Below, piece by piece: positions 33,857 to 45,039 of a stretch of 64,000 nucleotides of DNA. Source of the stretch: Gnomoniopsis sp. IMI 355080 (Eukaryota > Ascomycota > Sordariomycetes > Diaporthales > Gnomoniaceae). A program made the translations under genes and the position numbers. The notes beneath the pieces are model-generated. The model was not told where the DNA came from, searched no databases, and saw only the letters and a program-made list of their open reading frames with translations. Within the stretch, counting starts at the first letter, position 1. Every line of letters starts with the position of its first letter. The DNA lies in the NCBI GenBank assembly GCA_027946555.1, contig JAPEVC010000157.1, positions 23,817 through 87,816 of the forward strand, in the 5' to 3' direction.

Positions 33857-34153
33857 GTCGCGTCACGATGCCACGCTCTCGCCCCAGCTGGCCCACTATG
33901 CCAAGGCTATTTGATGGAGCATCTCTCTGGCCGTGTGCGACGACTACCGTAAACGGTTCATCCGCGCCTGCATAATTCTTCCATGAGGCTCCACGGGCAC
34001 GTCGTCAACTCTCCGGCGTCCCATTTGGGCTGAATCTTTTGGCGGCCAGCTCGAAGTCCTCAACATCCAGGTTGCTCCTACTACAGTACTGTACATACCG
34101 CAATCTCAGGGTTTGCGCGCCTCTGACGTCCGAACGCGGGCTTTTCCCGATCG

Positions 34154-34178
34154 CACACACACACATACACACACACAC
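34154..34178. repeat. (CA)n microsatellite
   Basis: About twelve CA units with a single T interruption, intergenic. Confidence 0.8.
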
Positions 34179-36031
34179 GTACTATTACACGTATCTGGCC
34201 TCGTGTTTGCCAGGCTGCGCCCAGATGAAGCTCATCCCTTCCCTGGCGGCGCATCTTGCTTCTTCAGAGAGCACCGCCACGCCTGACTTGCCTTGCCTTG
34301 CCATGGAATCTACGTTCTAAAACAAGTCTGTCTTCCAGACGATGAACCATGGATCAACCAAAATCAGCCTTGAAGCCCAGCTGTCAAGCTAGGGGGCACC
34401 AGTCTAGTTCCAATTCAAACCCGGTCTAGAAAAAGCACTAGCGACCGGCTTGCTCGTGCTTCGCATTAGCTGCACTGTCGGCAGAGCTCTCTAGCCCCCC
34501 CCCCCGTCTGGGCTGCTGCAGCAAAATGGCATTGGCTCATTTATGATGCAGAATTCGCATCGCAACTCGAGACATTTGCACAACTTGACGAGTTTCTCCG
34601 GAGAGGAAGGCTGCAGTTCGAGTAACACCGCCTCAGAACTAGTCCGCGCCATGGGCATGACTACATGACATCGCCAGAGACGGGTAGTACAGACTCGAGT
34701 AGCCCAGAGATTGTCTCGGGAAGCTTCAAGCCCGTGTCCTGTGGGGGAATGGGGGCAGGTCTGGGGCAGGTCTAGAACATGTCAATCACTGATCGCCCCA
34801 TCCGCCGGTCTTGATGGTCTTTTGCTGGTGTGGATGGACGTAATCAGAGCACATGGTCGGCGTACGTGCTACATAGTATGTTAGGAGCACGTCTCTGCAA
34901 CAGAAGCGACTAGAGAAAGTACGACAGGAGCCCTTTATCGAATCCACGCTGCATGCCTCGTGCTGCATACAATCGTGCCCGATTCTGGATGGACTGCCGA
35001 AGGACCTCCCTTATCAAGTTCCTTACTCAAGAGTCGACGTGAAGGGGGCAGTCGGGCCTTTAACATATGCGAACCCCGGCATCTACCCAGGTCCTACCAG
35101 GAAATTACTTCCCTCCATTCGCTTTGCAAGTTATTGTGACGCGTGTGCTATTGCCAAGACGGACCTTTCTCAAACCACTACCTACTCCGTACGGACCCTG
35201 CTAGGACAACCAAAGGTCGAGGAGCAACAACACCTAGTTTTGGCAGACTGACAGCAGCCACCGAGCTCAAGCTCATTCGTAATCCTCTCATGCCGAATTA
35301 ACCTACCCACACACAGCACAAGAATACACCAATTGAAGGTCGGCTCCACCGTTTCGAACCAGTCACCGATCGACTTGAGGTCCTGTTTGGGGAGCCTTCG
35401 ATTACGCGGACCCTCCGGAAAGTGGGGCCAGCTCTGGTGGTCCCGCGGCGAAGATTGCCGGCAGATATAGGCGTGTTCGATCACATAGTATGCGCAGGTA
35501 TGTCTGGCACGGGACGAGGTGACATCGAGTGGAGGATACCCTGTGTATAACTCAATATTTGAGATGGGATTCTGTCGTCCGGGGAATTCACTAAACCTTA
35601 TTTGCAGATCTGCTCGGCCCCTCCTTGCCATATTGAAGAGCAATGGGGCCGTATGTACAAGCCTCCTCTGACTGCCTCGTCCAATACTTTGTAATTGCAG
35701 CATGGTTGTTCAACCATTGATATAGGACAACGCCTCGAACGCGTTCAGCAAGCCTGCGCCTCCTGTTCAGCCGTACGACACACCCGAGACGGGGGTTAGC
35801 ATGAGACATTCCTAGTCCTCCCAAATGACTTTTGGTCCACTGCAACAACGGTTCGAAGTTTAGATAACTGGGTCGCCTTCTTCGATACATATTTCAGTAC
35901 CTTTGGGTCCGCAGTCATACTTATACCCTCACATATTTGCGGGGCCTGTCCACACGACTCTCCACATCGCCAGACGGGTACGCACAGATTTCCGGGACGA
36001 CGGACTGGATTTTCCAGATAACCGAAGCAAT

Positions 36032-37962
36032 ATGGCTGGTGACGGTGTCGCACCCTCGCTGCGTGCCGAGGACAGTGAGCCCAACAAGGTGGACACGAAG
36101 ATCGTCCAGAACACACTAGGAGATGTCCGACTTCGACACCATGAGACCAACGAAATCATCCTCGTTCCCACACCGTCTGCTGACCCGAACGACCCGCTCA
36201 ATTGGTAGGTGCTGGTGTAGTTGTCTGAACTTTGCTCGAAAGTGCCCCGTCGTAGGCTCACCAGCCACGTTTGCTGATGAAATTTTCCCACCAGGCCACT
36301 ATGGTACAAGAGAACCATTGCCACGATTGTTTGCGTGGCCATGCTCTGGTGCAACTTTTTGGCAGCCGGGCCCACCGTTGCCATAGTGCAGACAACGCTT
36401 GAATTCTTCCCCGGCTCTCCTCCTACCACGGATCCAGTGGGCTTCAGCAAAAACATCGCCTCGGTCTCGTACTTCTTCACCACAACGGCTTTGCTCCAAG
36501 GCACAGGCAACTTCATCTGGGTTCCCATCGCGAATAAGTATGGACGGCGGCCAACCTATGTTATCAGCTACACCATATACCTCGCCTGCGCCATCTGGGC
36601 CATCTTTGACAAGTCTTTTGGAGGCTTCTTGGCTGCTCGTATCCTCATGGGTTTCGGAGCTGGTGCGGCCGAGACCATTGCGCCCATCACGATATCCGAC
36701 GTGTTTTTCCTTCATGAGCGAGGCACCGTGATGGCGCTCTATACCTCGTTTCTGTCGGCGGGTGTGGCCTTTGGCATGATCATCTCTGGGTAAGTCCTCT
36801 CCTTGCTTTAGTGACGCGTCCGTACGTCAGATGACGAATATGAAACTGATGTTAGCAGCCTGATTACCATCAACCATAACTGGAGAGTGATCTATGAGGT
36901 AGCCAGCGCTTTCATAGGTTTGATTCTTGTCATAGCATTCTTTGCTTTTCCCGAAACAGCCTTTTTACGTGAAAAAACACTCGCAACAGAGGCCCACTCT
37001 CATAGCCTGCAGCATCTTCCCAGCGGAGTAAGTGATCCTCTGGTAGACGCGGATGCGGTCAAGGCCAGCACATCGCACACCGATATCGAGCAGGCGCCCA
37101 ACTCACAAAGATATCCCAAGCGCAAATCCTATCTCCAAACGCTCTCCATCTTTAGTGGCACCTACACAGACGAGCCTCTGATTAAGATCTTCCTCCGGCC
37201 CTTGGGACTTATCTGCCTTCCACCGGTTCTTTGGTCCGCTTTGGTGGAGTCTGTGACGATCGGGTTTCTCGTGGCCGTCAGTTCCAATGTCGACACCGCG
37301 TTTGAGGCGGCGTATGGTTTCGAGTCGTGGCAGGTCGGTCTATGTTTTATTTCGGCATGCATTGGGGCCGTAATCGGCATTCCCGCGGGCGGGCAGCTAG
37401 GCGACCTCGTAGCCGACTATCTCACTCGCAAAAACGGCGGTATACGAAAGCCGGAGATGCGACTGCCGGCCATGATTCCCAGCTTGATCACCACCCCGCT
37501 TGCACTGATCTTGTACGGCGTTGGCATCCAGAAAAAGCTGCATTGGATCTGTCCCACGATCGGACTTGGGCTTCGTAAGTGTCCGCCGTTTGACCCAGTT
37601 GCAAACAGAATATCCCAGACTAAACCTCCTGTGCGTCCGCAGTGAATTTCTCCATCGTCCAGGGCACCAACATCTGCCTCGTGTACGTGATCGACGCATA
37701 TCGCCCCGTAGCCGGCGAAGTCACCCTGGCGGTGATGGGCTTCAAGTCCTTGTTCGGTTTCCTGCTCAGCTTCTACACGAACCCCTGGATCGACTCGGCC
37801 GGATATCAGAATGCCTATGGCGCCATGGCCGGTATTTCCGCCTCGATCATCGTGCTCTGGGTTCCGCTGTATCTGTGGGGTGCGAGGATTCGCCACGCCA
37901 CGTGGGAGTGGCCAATCATGTCGACGATCCATTGGGACCAGGATCGTGAAGTCGGCGAGTAG
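36032..37962 (+). CDS. MFS transporter (DHA1-like, polyamine/drug type)
   Basis: Four exons (36032-36204, 36295-36789, 36859-37574, 37643-37962) join in phase into 567 aa. A cytoplasmic start ends in DPNDPLNWPLWYKR, the DPxNWxxWxKR entry motif of fungal DHA1 transporters. TM helices include TIATIVCVAMLWCNFLAAGPTVAI, ISYTIYLACAIWAIF, VIYEVASAFIGLILVIAFFAFPET and, after the variable central loop, LICLPPVLWSALVESVTIGFLVAV and the C-terminal six. NKYGRRPTYV is the loop 2-3 motif A equivalent, and ARILMGFGAGAAETIAPITISDVF follows. Exon 3 has a tandem acceptor TAGCAG, so forms with or without one Ser are possible; I took the second AG. The substrate is unknown. It is the left gene of a small cluster with an SDR, a monooxygenase fusion and a cupin. 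Confidence 0.9.
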
Positions 37963-38696
37963 TTCGTTTCGCTGGGAGGTTCCTTTCCTTCTTCTGTCTC
38001 TATCGTATTTTGCGGCGGCGTTCAAGGCTTGGGTGGACTTAATCGAGGACCGAAAAAATTGGGAGCCACATCCCGAATAGGTTTGATAGTGGCGTAACGA
38101 CCGGAAATATACGACTTGATGTGACGTGACGTGAATACCAGAAACTCCTCTTGCTCGTGCCTGGTGTCAATCATGCTTGGTCTTCATGACGTCCGCGCCA
38201 CGTTAACCCCTCGCTCCTGGCATTTTGAGTTTCCTTGATGGATGGTTCGGTCCTGTTTGTGTGAGTCGTAAGGGAGGAGTCGTATGTACATCGCTTCCTT
38301 GGCGGCATGTAGTGTAACACCTTCATAGACTCGAATGGGTTCTATCGTGAGCGATGTATGTAAATGTCTCTTCCCACCCAAACCCGAGACACCCTGACGC
38401 CAAGAAAAACCTTATGCCAATTGGAAATGTCGCTCTGCCGTCTTGTCGAAGGGGCGTCCTTTGTGCGCGCGTTCTGATTGGTGCTTGTTTGATGCTTGAT
38501 GCTCGCCCATGATCGAGGTTTGTTGATCATGATATGGTAGACTTGTTTTTGATGACATACCTGGTTAAATTTGGACTTGAGCAAGACCTGGAATGTAGCA
38601 CAGGGCGTAGACACTGATCATGGACAGTATGGATGCGCATCAACTCAGCGTGTAGGAAAGCAGTAACAAATCCTATATATGGTTATTCTTAGGTAT
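37963..38696. other. Intergenic region between convergent MFS and SDR genes
   Basis: 3' flanks of two converging genes, 734 nt, no supported gene. Confidence 0.55.
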
Positions 38697-39624
38697 CTAC
38701 CATGGCATCCCGAAGCCGCCATCCAGTACCATGTTCTGGCCAGATATGCTCTTGGCTCGCACGAACGCTAGGACCTGTTCAGCAACATCCTATGAAGCTG
38801 TTAGCGAACCGTCTCAAACCAGTGACGAAGAAAGAGAACTCACCTCAACAGTAGCGATCCTTTTGAGCTTGGAAGCCTCCTGCATAGCCTTTATCCGCTC
38901 CGGCGGAAATTTCAGTCCCCACTCCTGATCGTTGCTGTATCAGCATCATGTGCAAGACTGAAATAATGACTGTGAAGGTATCCTGGAGACTCACCGTCAA
39001 CAACAGTCCCGGGCTGACACTGTTGACCCGGATCTTCGGTGCAGCAATCATGGCTAGCCCCTTGGCCAACTGCAATTGGGCCGCCTTGGTCACACTGTAT
39101 GCCAACGAGCTTCCCGAGACCTTCACCCCTGCTAAACTTGCAGTCGTGATGAATGACGATGCACCGTCCTTTTCACTGTAGCCGGCCTCTAAGTAAGGCT
39201 TCGCGGCGTAGAGCAGCCACAGATGGCTCTTCACGTTCATCGTGAAGCACCTGTCCCAATCATCATCGACCATGGCCTCCTCCAAGTCCATCAGATTGGT
39301 CATACGAGTCCAGCCACCGTTGCTGAAGACGACGTCTAATTGCTGTTTGCTTGGATCAGGACACATTACCGAGATGGTATCTTTAACAAGGCGCTCTACA
39401 TCTGTTCGGACAGAGAGATCGGCCTTGACCGCATGGTAGTCCACCCTGCCCTCCTTGGGCGCCAGGGTGCTGATCGACTTCAGCTTGGCAACGAGGTCCT
39501 CCGCACGCTGCGCATTCCCGTGGTAGTTGATGGCGACTCGCATGCCATTGCGGGCAAAAAGCTCTGCGACAGCGGCGCCCAGGCCCGCAGAACCGGCTGT
39601 GACGAGAGCGAGGGGAGAGGCCAT
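38697..39624 (-). CDS. Short-chain dehydrogenase/reductase (classical SDR)
   Basis: Exons 38995-39624, 38844-38924 and 38697-38789 all join in phase 0 into 267 aa, the usual classical-SDR length. The cofactor loop is TAGSAGLGAAVAELF (9-23), a variant of TGxxxGxG with Ala for the second Gly position. DVVFSNGGW stands where NNAG is usual, catalytic Ser is S163 (TTASLAGV) and the YxxxK pair is Y176/K180 (SLAYSVTK). PKIRVNSVSPGLLLT precedes the substrate loop EWGLKFPPERIKAM, and the end SGQNMVLDGGFGMPW is the conserved SDR finish. It should reduce or oxidise a carbonyl/alcohol with NAD(P)H; Asn34 after strand two (VAINYHGNAQRAED) gives no clear cofactor choice. Start: first ATG; the longer open frame begins with TTG. 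It sits between the MFS and monooxygenase genes. Confidence 0.9.
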
Positions 39625-40390
39625 GGGTGCGGGTTGAGCGGGAAGGTCTGGGTATATGTCCCACCAGCGAGTCGCTGATGCCAAAAACGAAGTGGGCTAT
39701 GCTCTCGGAAGTCCGAGACGTGAAAATAGTTTAAACGACGACTCGTTGTGCCCTTCGGGGCTGTCAAGGGATGCCGAACCGACCCGATATTGAGGTTGAG
39801 GGCGGGTTCCACAGTACTATGTACTACGCAGAGTAGGCGATATACTGACGGAACGCAGCGGCACAGCCCGTTCAAGATTGGCCCGAATGCAACGTTTGTA
39901 ACGATCTCGGCTCCGACCTCAGGCTCGGTGGACACACTCTTCCCACAAATCGACCAGGATGGTGTACGCCAGGATCCTCGCTTCTCTTTATGTTTAAATG
40001 CTCAGGTATCCACGCCTCGAATCGCCGAGGTCAAGCCTTTCGATGCATCGTCAGAACTTACGTTGGGCAATATATATGTTTAAGTACGGTACAGAGTCGG
40101 GCGGGCAGGGCAATACCATCAGTCTCGGCCCAGTCAGAGAGATAGGAACTTCAGTGCTAACAACTGTGACATTGGCTGAGTACTCAAGCGGTTAGCAATC
40201 AAGTACCACTGAGAAGAAATAGAGAACTTACTTGGAATGTACTCCGTGCAACATATGAAGATCTTTGTGGCTGCATACCCAGGTACTGTTTCCGTATACA
40301 TAGTAAGTATGTGTCCCCCACATTCCGTACTCAGCATGTCGTCGTCCATTCACCCGCGAGTACTCGTATACTATGACGCTCAGACAGCTG

Positions 40391-40416
40391 CACACACACA
40401 CACACATACACACACA
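40391..40416. repeat. (CA)n microsatellite
   Basis: About thirteen CA units with one TA interruption, within the divergent promoter region. Confidence 0.8.
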
Positions 40417-41086
40417 GAGTACGTGTACTTTACTATAGCAGAGACACGCCGACAGGAACACGTTGCCATCTGCGGCCCGAATCCATCGGGGAAGCTCCCA
40501 AGAAAGGATATTTTGTGTCTGGTGCAGGCCTGCGTGGTGTTGCTCTCTACTCTCCGAGCCGTCGGCCTTGATGCTACTGCTAAGTCAAGAGCGTTGCAGA
40601 ATCACGTTCAACGGAAAGTAGTAAACCTTATTTGACATGCGGGACGCTACCCCTCCACATAATTGACATTGCGGGGATTCACGTGTAGACACCTTGTCCT
40701 CCCTTCGGTACCTAGGAGGTAGGTATCCCGGCGTTTACGGGTCCCGGTGGGCATACTCCGGAGGCCATATACGGATTTCAAGTCCTAAATATAGGTGTAA
40801 GTCTCTCATTTTGGGGGTGTTTTGCTTTTTATGCTCCTCGCATGCTATGTTACCTTTAAGGACTTAAACGACTTGATTTATCCTCCGACGGGGATCGAGT
40901 CCCGATTTCGCTACATCTCGTCCATTGTCCACATCCTGTCGTAGGTGTAACGCAGTGGCCTATTACTTCTGCAGTCCGTTGAAGTACTAGTTGCGTCGTC
41001 TCGTGCTTGAAATGAGCTGCATCCCATGAACCTTGATTAAATCAAAAAAAATATTACCCTTGGTTCTTGATTCTGACCCGAAAGAA

Positions 41087-41094
41087 TATAAATA
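41087..41094 (+). promoter_or_regulatory. TATA-like box before the monooxygenase fusion
   Basis: TATAAATA lies 118 nt upstream of the ATG at 41205, in front of a pyrimidine-rich leader (CTTGTCCCTCTCGCCTTTCTCTT). Position and match suit a core promoter; it is unproven. Confidence 0.5.
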
Positions 41095-41204
41095 ACGACG
41101 TGGAGAAATCTGTCCTCCATATCACATCAATCGAAGTCTTGTCCCTCTCGCCTTTCTCTTACCTCAGTACTAGTTGCTGCGCTCCATAGAAAGCGACTAC
41201 GAAG

Positions 41205-43728
41205 ATGGAGATGTTAAAGAACCTGGCCAATAATATCAAAGGCCCCATCAACGGCACAAATGGATCCACCAGTGATTCTCTTGCTACCGCGGGTCCTACC
41301 AAGGTCGGACTCACGAGCCCTCTGGTGGATGAGCACCCTACACCACTCAAGGTCATCATTGTGGGAGCTGGAATAGGTGGACTGTCCGCCGCACTGGGTT
41401 TGCGTCGTAATGGCCACCAAGTCGAGGTATGTACCTGAATCTGAAATCCAAACTTCGTTATGTGCTCCTACTAATGGCCCTACCAGCTTCACGAGCAATC
41501 ACGCTTCGCCAATGAGACGGGCGCAGCAGTCCACCTCCAGCCCAATAGCAATGGCGTCTTGCGTAGATGGGGCATATTCGCTGAAGAATTCGGTGCAGTG
41601 AAGACAAATCGCATTCAGCACCGCTCGTACTCGGGCCAGATACTCCAGGACATTGACAGCTCCGAGCCGAACAAGCAGTGGCAGCACCCTTGGTTGCTCA
41701 GCCACAGAGTGAACCTTCATGAAAAGCTCAAGACGCTTGTAACAGCGAAGGAGGGATCTGGACCTCCGGCAAAGCTACACACGTCGAGTAAGGTTGTTAA
41801 CTTGGACCCGGAGAAGGGCCAGGTTGAGCTCGCAGACGGCACGATTGTTACAGGCGATGTAGTCCTCGGGGCCGATGGCATATATGTGAGTTACTCCGCC
41901 CAAATCTGCCGAGAGAGACTAACATCTGGAAGTCGCGAACGAGGTCGTTTATCAAGGATGCGAAATTGTTTGGCTCCGGAAAGGCGGCATTCCGATTCTT
42001 GATCCCACGAGAAGCTGGCCTCGATGACCCCCTCAGCAAGCCCATCGCGGAGGTGCTGGATGGCCTCATCCTGTGGTTTGGCTCGGACCGAAGGGTGGTC
42101 ATGTATCCATGCAATGACAATGAATTGCTCAATTTCGTTTGCATACACCCAGATACTGAGTCTCATGCCACCCCATGCGATGGTAGGTCTCTTCTCCCCC
42201 CCCCCCCCCAAGGGGATTCACTCGCGAACATGTCCAAACTAACATTATTCAGAATGGTCCAAACAAGGCGACTTAGGGCAGCTCCTCAAAGTTTTCAAAG
42301 ACTTTGATCCGGCTTTACTCGCTTTGATCAAGAAAGTTGATCCCGCTTCGATCAAGGTCTGGCAGTTGTTGGACATGGAGAAGCTGCCCACGTGGGTGGC
42401 CGGAAAACTCGGGCTGCTAGGCGATGCCGCACACCCTTTCACGCCTCGTGAGTACTTTCCAAAGTCCAGATGTTGAAGGGTGCCACGATGCTGACACGTC
42501 TTCAGACCAGGGACAGGGAGCAGGCCAGGCCATCGAGGATGCTGCCACATTGTCGGTTGTGCTACCCAAAGGAACATCTCCCAAAGAAGTCCCGGAGCGG
42601 CTGAGGTTGTATGAGAAAATCAGATACGACCGTGCTCACAATATACAGGAGTACTCCCGGCAAGCAGGAGCAGATTGGAAAGATGGCAAGCCCCAACTTG
42701 ATAGTAAGCACCGCACGACTATAGCGCTCTACATGAGCAATTCGCGCATTATGAAGCTGACAAAAATCTTAGTGGCCGCTTATATGGATTACAACTTGGG
42801 CCACGACGAGATAGACAACTCGGCCAACATCTTCAAGCGCTGGAAGTGGTCTCAGAAACCCAATATGTATTGGCGTATGCCAGTGGGCTTCGGACCATTC
42901 CCTGGTCCAAGACAGGACGCCTACGGCCGCGCGCTGCAAGACGGGCTGCAGAGGACTTTTTCCACGGTCTCTGTAAAGTTCAAGACCTCCCGGACCTACC
43001 TAGAGACGTTGTTCCCCACAACTCAATTCCGCTTCAAAGCACCGGCCACGATCTGCCAGGCGTCCTTCTCCATGACGGAGCTGGACAACATGCAGTGGCT
43101 TGGTGGGAAGGGCTACCGGCACCTGGGATTATACATACACGGTGTTGAGTACGTCAAGAAAGACGGAACCACTATTCCGGGCACACACATGCCTCTCCTT
43201 TTCGAGTCGATCACGGACCCGATCACGTCTGGCCGTGAGGAGCTCGGCATGCCGAAGTTGTTCTGTGATGTCGACATTGACAGGCAGCCTACCTCCGTGA
43301 ATGTGTCTGCAAGCTGGCGGGGTGCCAAGTTCATCGACATGAACCTGTGGGGTCTGAAAGAAGATGACGTTTCTACTGAAGCCGGAACCATTGGAGGGGA
43401 GGCAGATTACGGCATTCTAGTGTACAGATATATCCCAGCCGTAGGACAGCCGGGAAAGGCGGATGCGGATTACGCTGTCGTTGTGCCGCACGAAGAGGAG
43501 GAGCCAAAGGGTACGGTGAAGAAGGTCTTACGAGCACATGCTACCCAGCAGCACACGGAAGCAAGTGGCGCACAAATTAACATCCAGGGCCTGGACTGGG
43601 AAAGGCTACCGACGCTGCATCATGTTACGAGCGCGTTGGCAGCAATACCCATCTACGAGGTGGTGAGCGCCAAGGTGGTCGAAGGGTCCGGTGTTCCGGA
43701 TGTAAGTGCTGCAAGGAGGATTGAGTAG
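41205..43728 (+). CDS. Fusion: FAD-dependent monooxygenase + acetoacetate-decarboxylase-like domain
   Basis: Five exons (41205-41426, 41487-41885, 41933-42182, 42253-42447, 42506-43728) join in phase into 762 aa. Residues 48-430 are a group A flavoprotein monooxygenase of salicylate-hydroxylase type: KVIIVGAGIGGLSAALGLRR (dinucleotide site, GAGIGG 54-59), HRVNLHEKL, GADGIYSRTR (DG motif), and GDAAHPFTPHQGQGAGQAIEDA (GD motif 347-366). From about residue 476 (YWRMPVGFGPFPGPRQ) to 720 the sequence is acetoacetate-decarboxylase-like: FRFKAPATICQASF, YRHLGLYIHGVEYVKKDG, and SGREELGMPKLFCDVDID, with K606 as the candidate Schiff-base lysine. The last exon is one unbroken frame covering both domains, so the fusion does not depend on a splice choice. 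Likely oxidation plus decarboxylation of one small acid; substrate unknown. The family normally has the two domains as separate proteins. Confidence 0.87.
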
Positions 43729-44469
43729 ACCTTTCTCTGGTCATATCATTGTGTATTCTTCACGGCGCTCTGGCACTTTACTTGGGAAAGAAGATTGGTC
43801 GCTTTGTAGACAGACTTTGCCTCGATATAACGCCGCTGTGCCGAGAATGGCAGTTTCTTTGGGACTGTTTTATTGGTATCTACAACAGGTTTATACGGTA
43901 GTAATCTATCTTGATCACATCTCCGACATAGGTTTAAGAACAGCCTTGAGCCACATCTGTATTCACTTAACGCTCTTGGAAGGTTGAAAGGCCCTGTTGC
44001 CAAAGGCGCATAACTTAGTCCGGCCAAGGGGGCCCGTGTAGGTGACCTCGATTCGTCTCCGGCTCCACGTCGAGACAAGATCTGCACCATGACCCGTAAC
44101 ATCTCATGTCGAAGCAACTTGGCCCCCCTCTCCCCCATGGGGCCGAACCCCACGGGGAGAGGTGAACCTCAACTTGAGATGCACTAGCCGGCGGGCCCCA
44201 ACTGTCCGGATGTTTGAACGCCCTCCACTTTCCGCGGACGGAAGCTACCCCAGCAATCCGGAAAGTTGGGGGGACACATTGTAGGCGATGCTTGTGGGGT
44301 GTTTCGTTGACAAGCACAAGCTCTCGGAAGGATACAGCGGCTTTTGAGCCATTGGAAAACAGATTAGCTTCGCAGCTTCCGGTCATATTTTGTTCGGAGC
44401 GTTTTATTGGAGAGCATTGGCCGTGCAACTTCGCAAGAACATCCTGCAGTCACCAGCAAAGCACCCAAG
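43729..44469. other. Intergenic region before the cupin gene
   Basis: This 741-nt stretch carries the monooxygenase 3' flank and the cupin promoter. A 9-bp inverted repeat lies at 44127-44162, and a second one inside it forms a short inner hairpin. TCCGGA-like sites occur near 44203 and 44255. No gene. Confidence 0.55.
44127..44162. repeat. Nested inverted repeat upstream of the cupin gene
   Basis: CCTCTCCCC (44127-44135) pairs with GGGGAGAGG (44154-44162), and inside it TGGGG (44138-44142) pairs with CCCCA (44148-44152). It lies about 310 nt before the cupin ATG. It could be an operator or chance GC-rich pairing. Confidence 0.55.
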
Positions 44470-45039
44470 ATGGCAGAATCCCAGCAGCAAGCACCCACCG
44501 AGCTTCGGACTCTCAACCGCTTCATTACAGATCACAACGACAGCGGCCTCGCTGTTTTCAACACCAGCATCCCCGACCCCATACCAGCCAAAGTCGTCGG
44601 CAATGGGGACAAGTTCTACCTTGGCTATGCCACGACGTCCTACCCCGCAGACCTCACCAACCAGTCTGATATCGCAACCTACTCATCTTTCCTGACGGAC
44701 CTTCCTGGGATCGTCATACCCGGGGGTTCCGTCCTGCGTATTGTAGATATCAGACCGGGCGGGGCGAGTCCTATGCACAGGACAGTGAGTCTCGACTACG
44801 GCGTGGTATTGGAAGGAGAGATAGAGCTAGTGCTGGACTCGGGCGAAAGCAGGGTCATGAAACGGGGCGATGTCAGTATCCAGAGGGGAACGAACCATCT
44901 ATGGAAGAATCGGAGCCAGACGGAGTGGGGGCGGATGTTGTATGTGTTGCAGGAGGCGAAGCCTATTGAGATTAACGGGAAGAAGTTGGGTGAGGATTAC
45001 GGTAAGGGAATGGAGGATTTGAAGGCTTCTGGCAACTAA
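44470..45039 (+). CDS. Cupin-fold protein with incomplete metal site
   Basis: An intronless 189-aa protein with one cupin barrel. Cupin motif 1 is GGASPMHRTVSLDYGVVLEG: the first His is H103, but the second ligand position is T105 and the usual Glu is D109. Motif 2 is GDVSIQRGTNHLWKN with H143. So only two of the four standard 3-His/1-Glu ligands are clearly kept. Such proteins may bind another metal, act as isomerase, cyclase or decarboxylase without redox chemistry, or only bind ligand. Small single-cupin proteins of this kind occur in fungal metabolite clusters. Start: ATG 44470; the longer frame begins with TTG. It follows the monooxygenase fusion on the same strand and is the last gene of the cluster. 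Confidence 0.88.
   Translation: MAESQQQAPTELRTLNRFITDHNDSGLAVFNTSIPDPIPAKVVGNGDKFYLGYATTSYPADLTNQSDIATYSSFLTDLPGIVIPGGSVLRIVDIRPGGASPMHRTVSLDYGVVLEGEIELVLDSGESRVMKRGDVSIQRGTNHLWKNRSQTEWGRMLYVLQEAKPIEINGKKLGEDYGKGMEDLKASGN

Larger units (their letters stand above)
31491..36031. other. Gene-poor stretch of 4.5 kb
   Basis: The left end is the promoter and leader of the zinc-finger gene. The rest has no frame I can support: the largest (plus 33353-33754 and minus 35182-35703) lack domains and have no splice partners. Repeats inside include a TACCTAGG cluster (32702-32745), a perfect 8-bp-arm palindrome (33412-33430), a CCAGGCCTG tandem (33833-33856), a CA-rich tract (34154-34178) and a C homopolymer near 34497. 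It forms the left border of the accessory cluster. Confidence 0.5.
39625..41204. other. Bidirectional promoter region of the SDR and monooxygenase-fusion genes
   Basis: This 1.58 kb separates two divergent genes of the cluster. It contains a (CA)n tract (40391-40416), a TACCTAGG/GGTAGGTA palindromic cluster (40708-40728) and a TATA-like box before the monooxygenase. No gene is supported. The T-arm-like text near 40891 lacks the rest of a tRNA. Confidence 0.6.

Noticed and set aside
35182..35703. 173-codon minus-strand open frame
   Set aside because: No recognisable motif, overlapped by other frames of similar size; it probably arises by chance.
40891..40903. GGGATCGAGTCCC resembles a tRNA T-arm / B box
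   Set aside because: No A box, no matching acceptor stem and no cloverleaf upstream; one consensus position differs.
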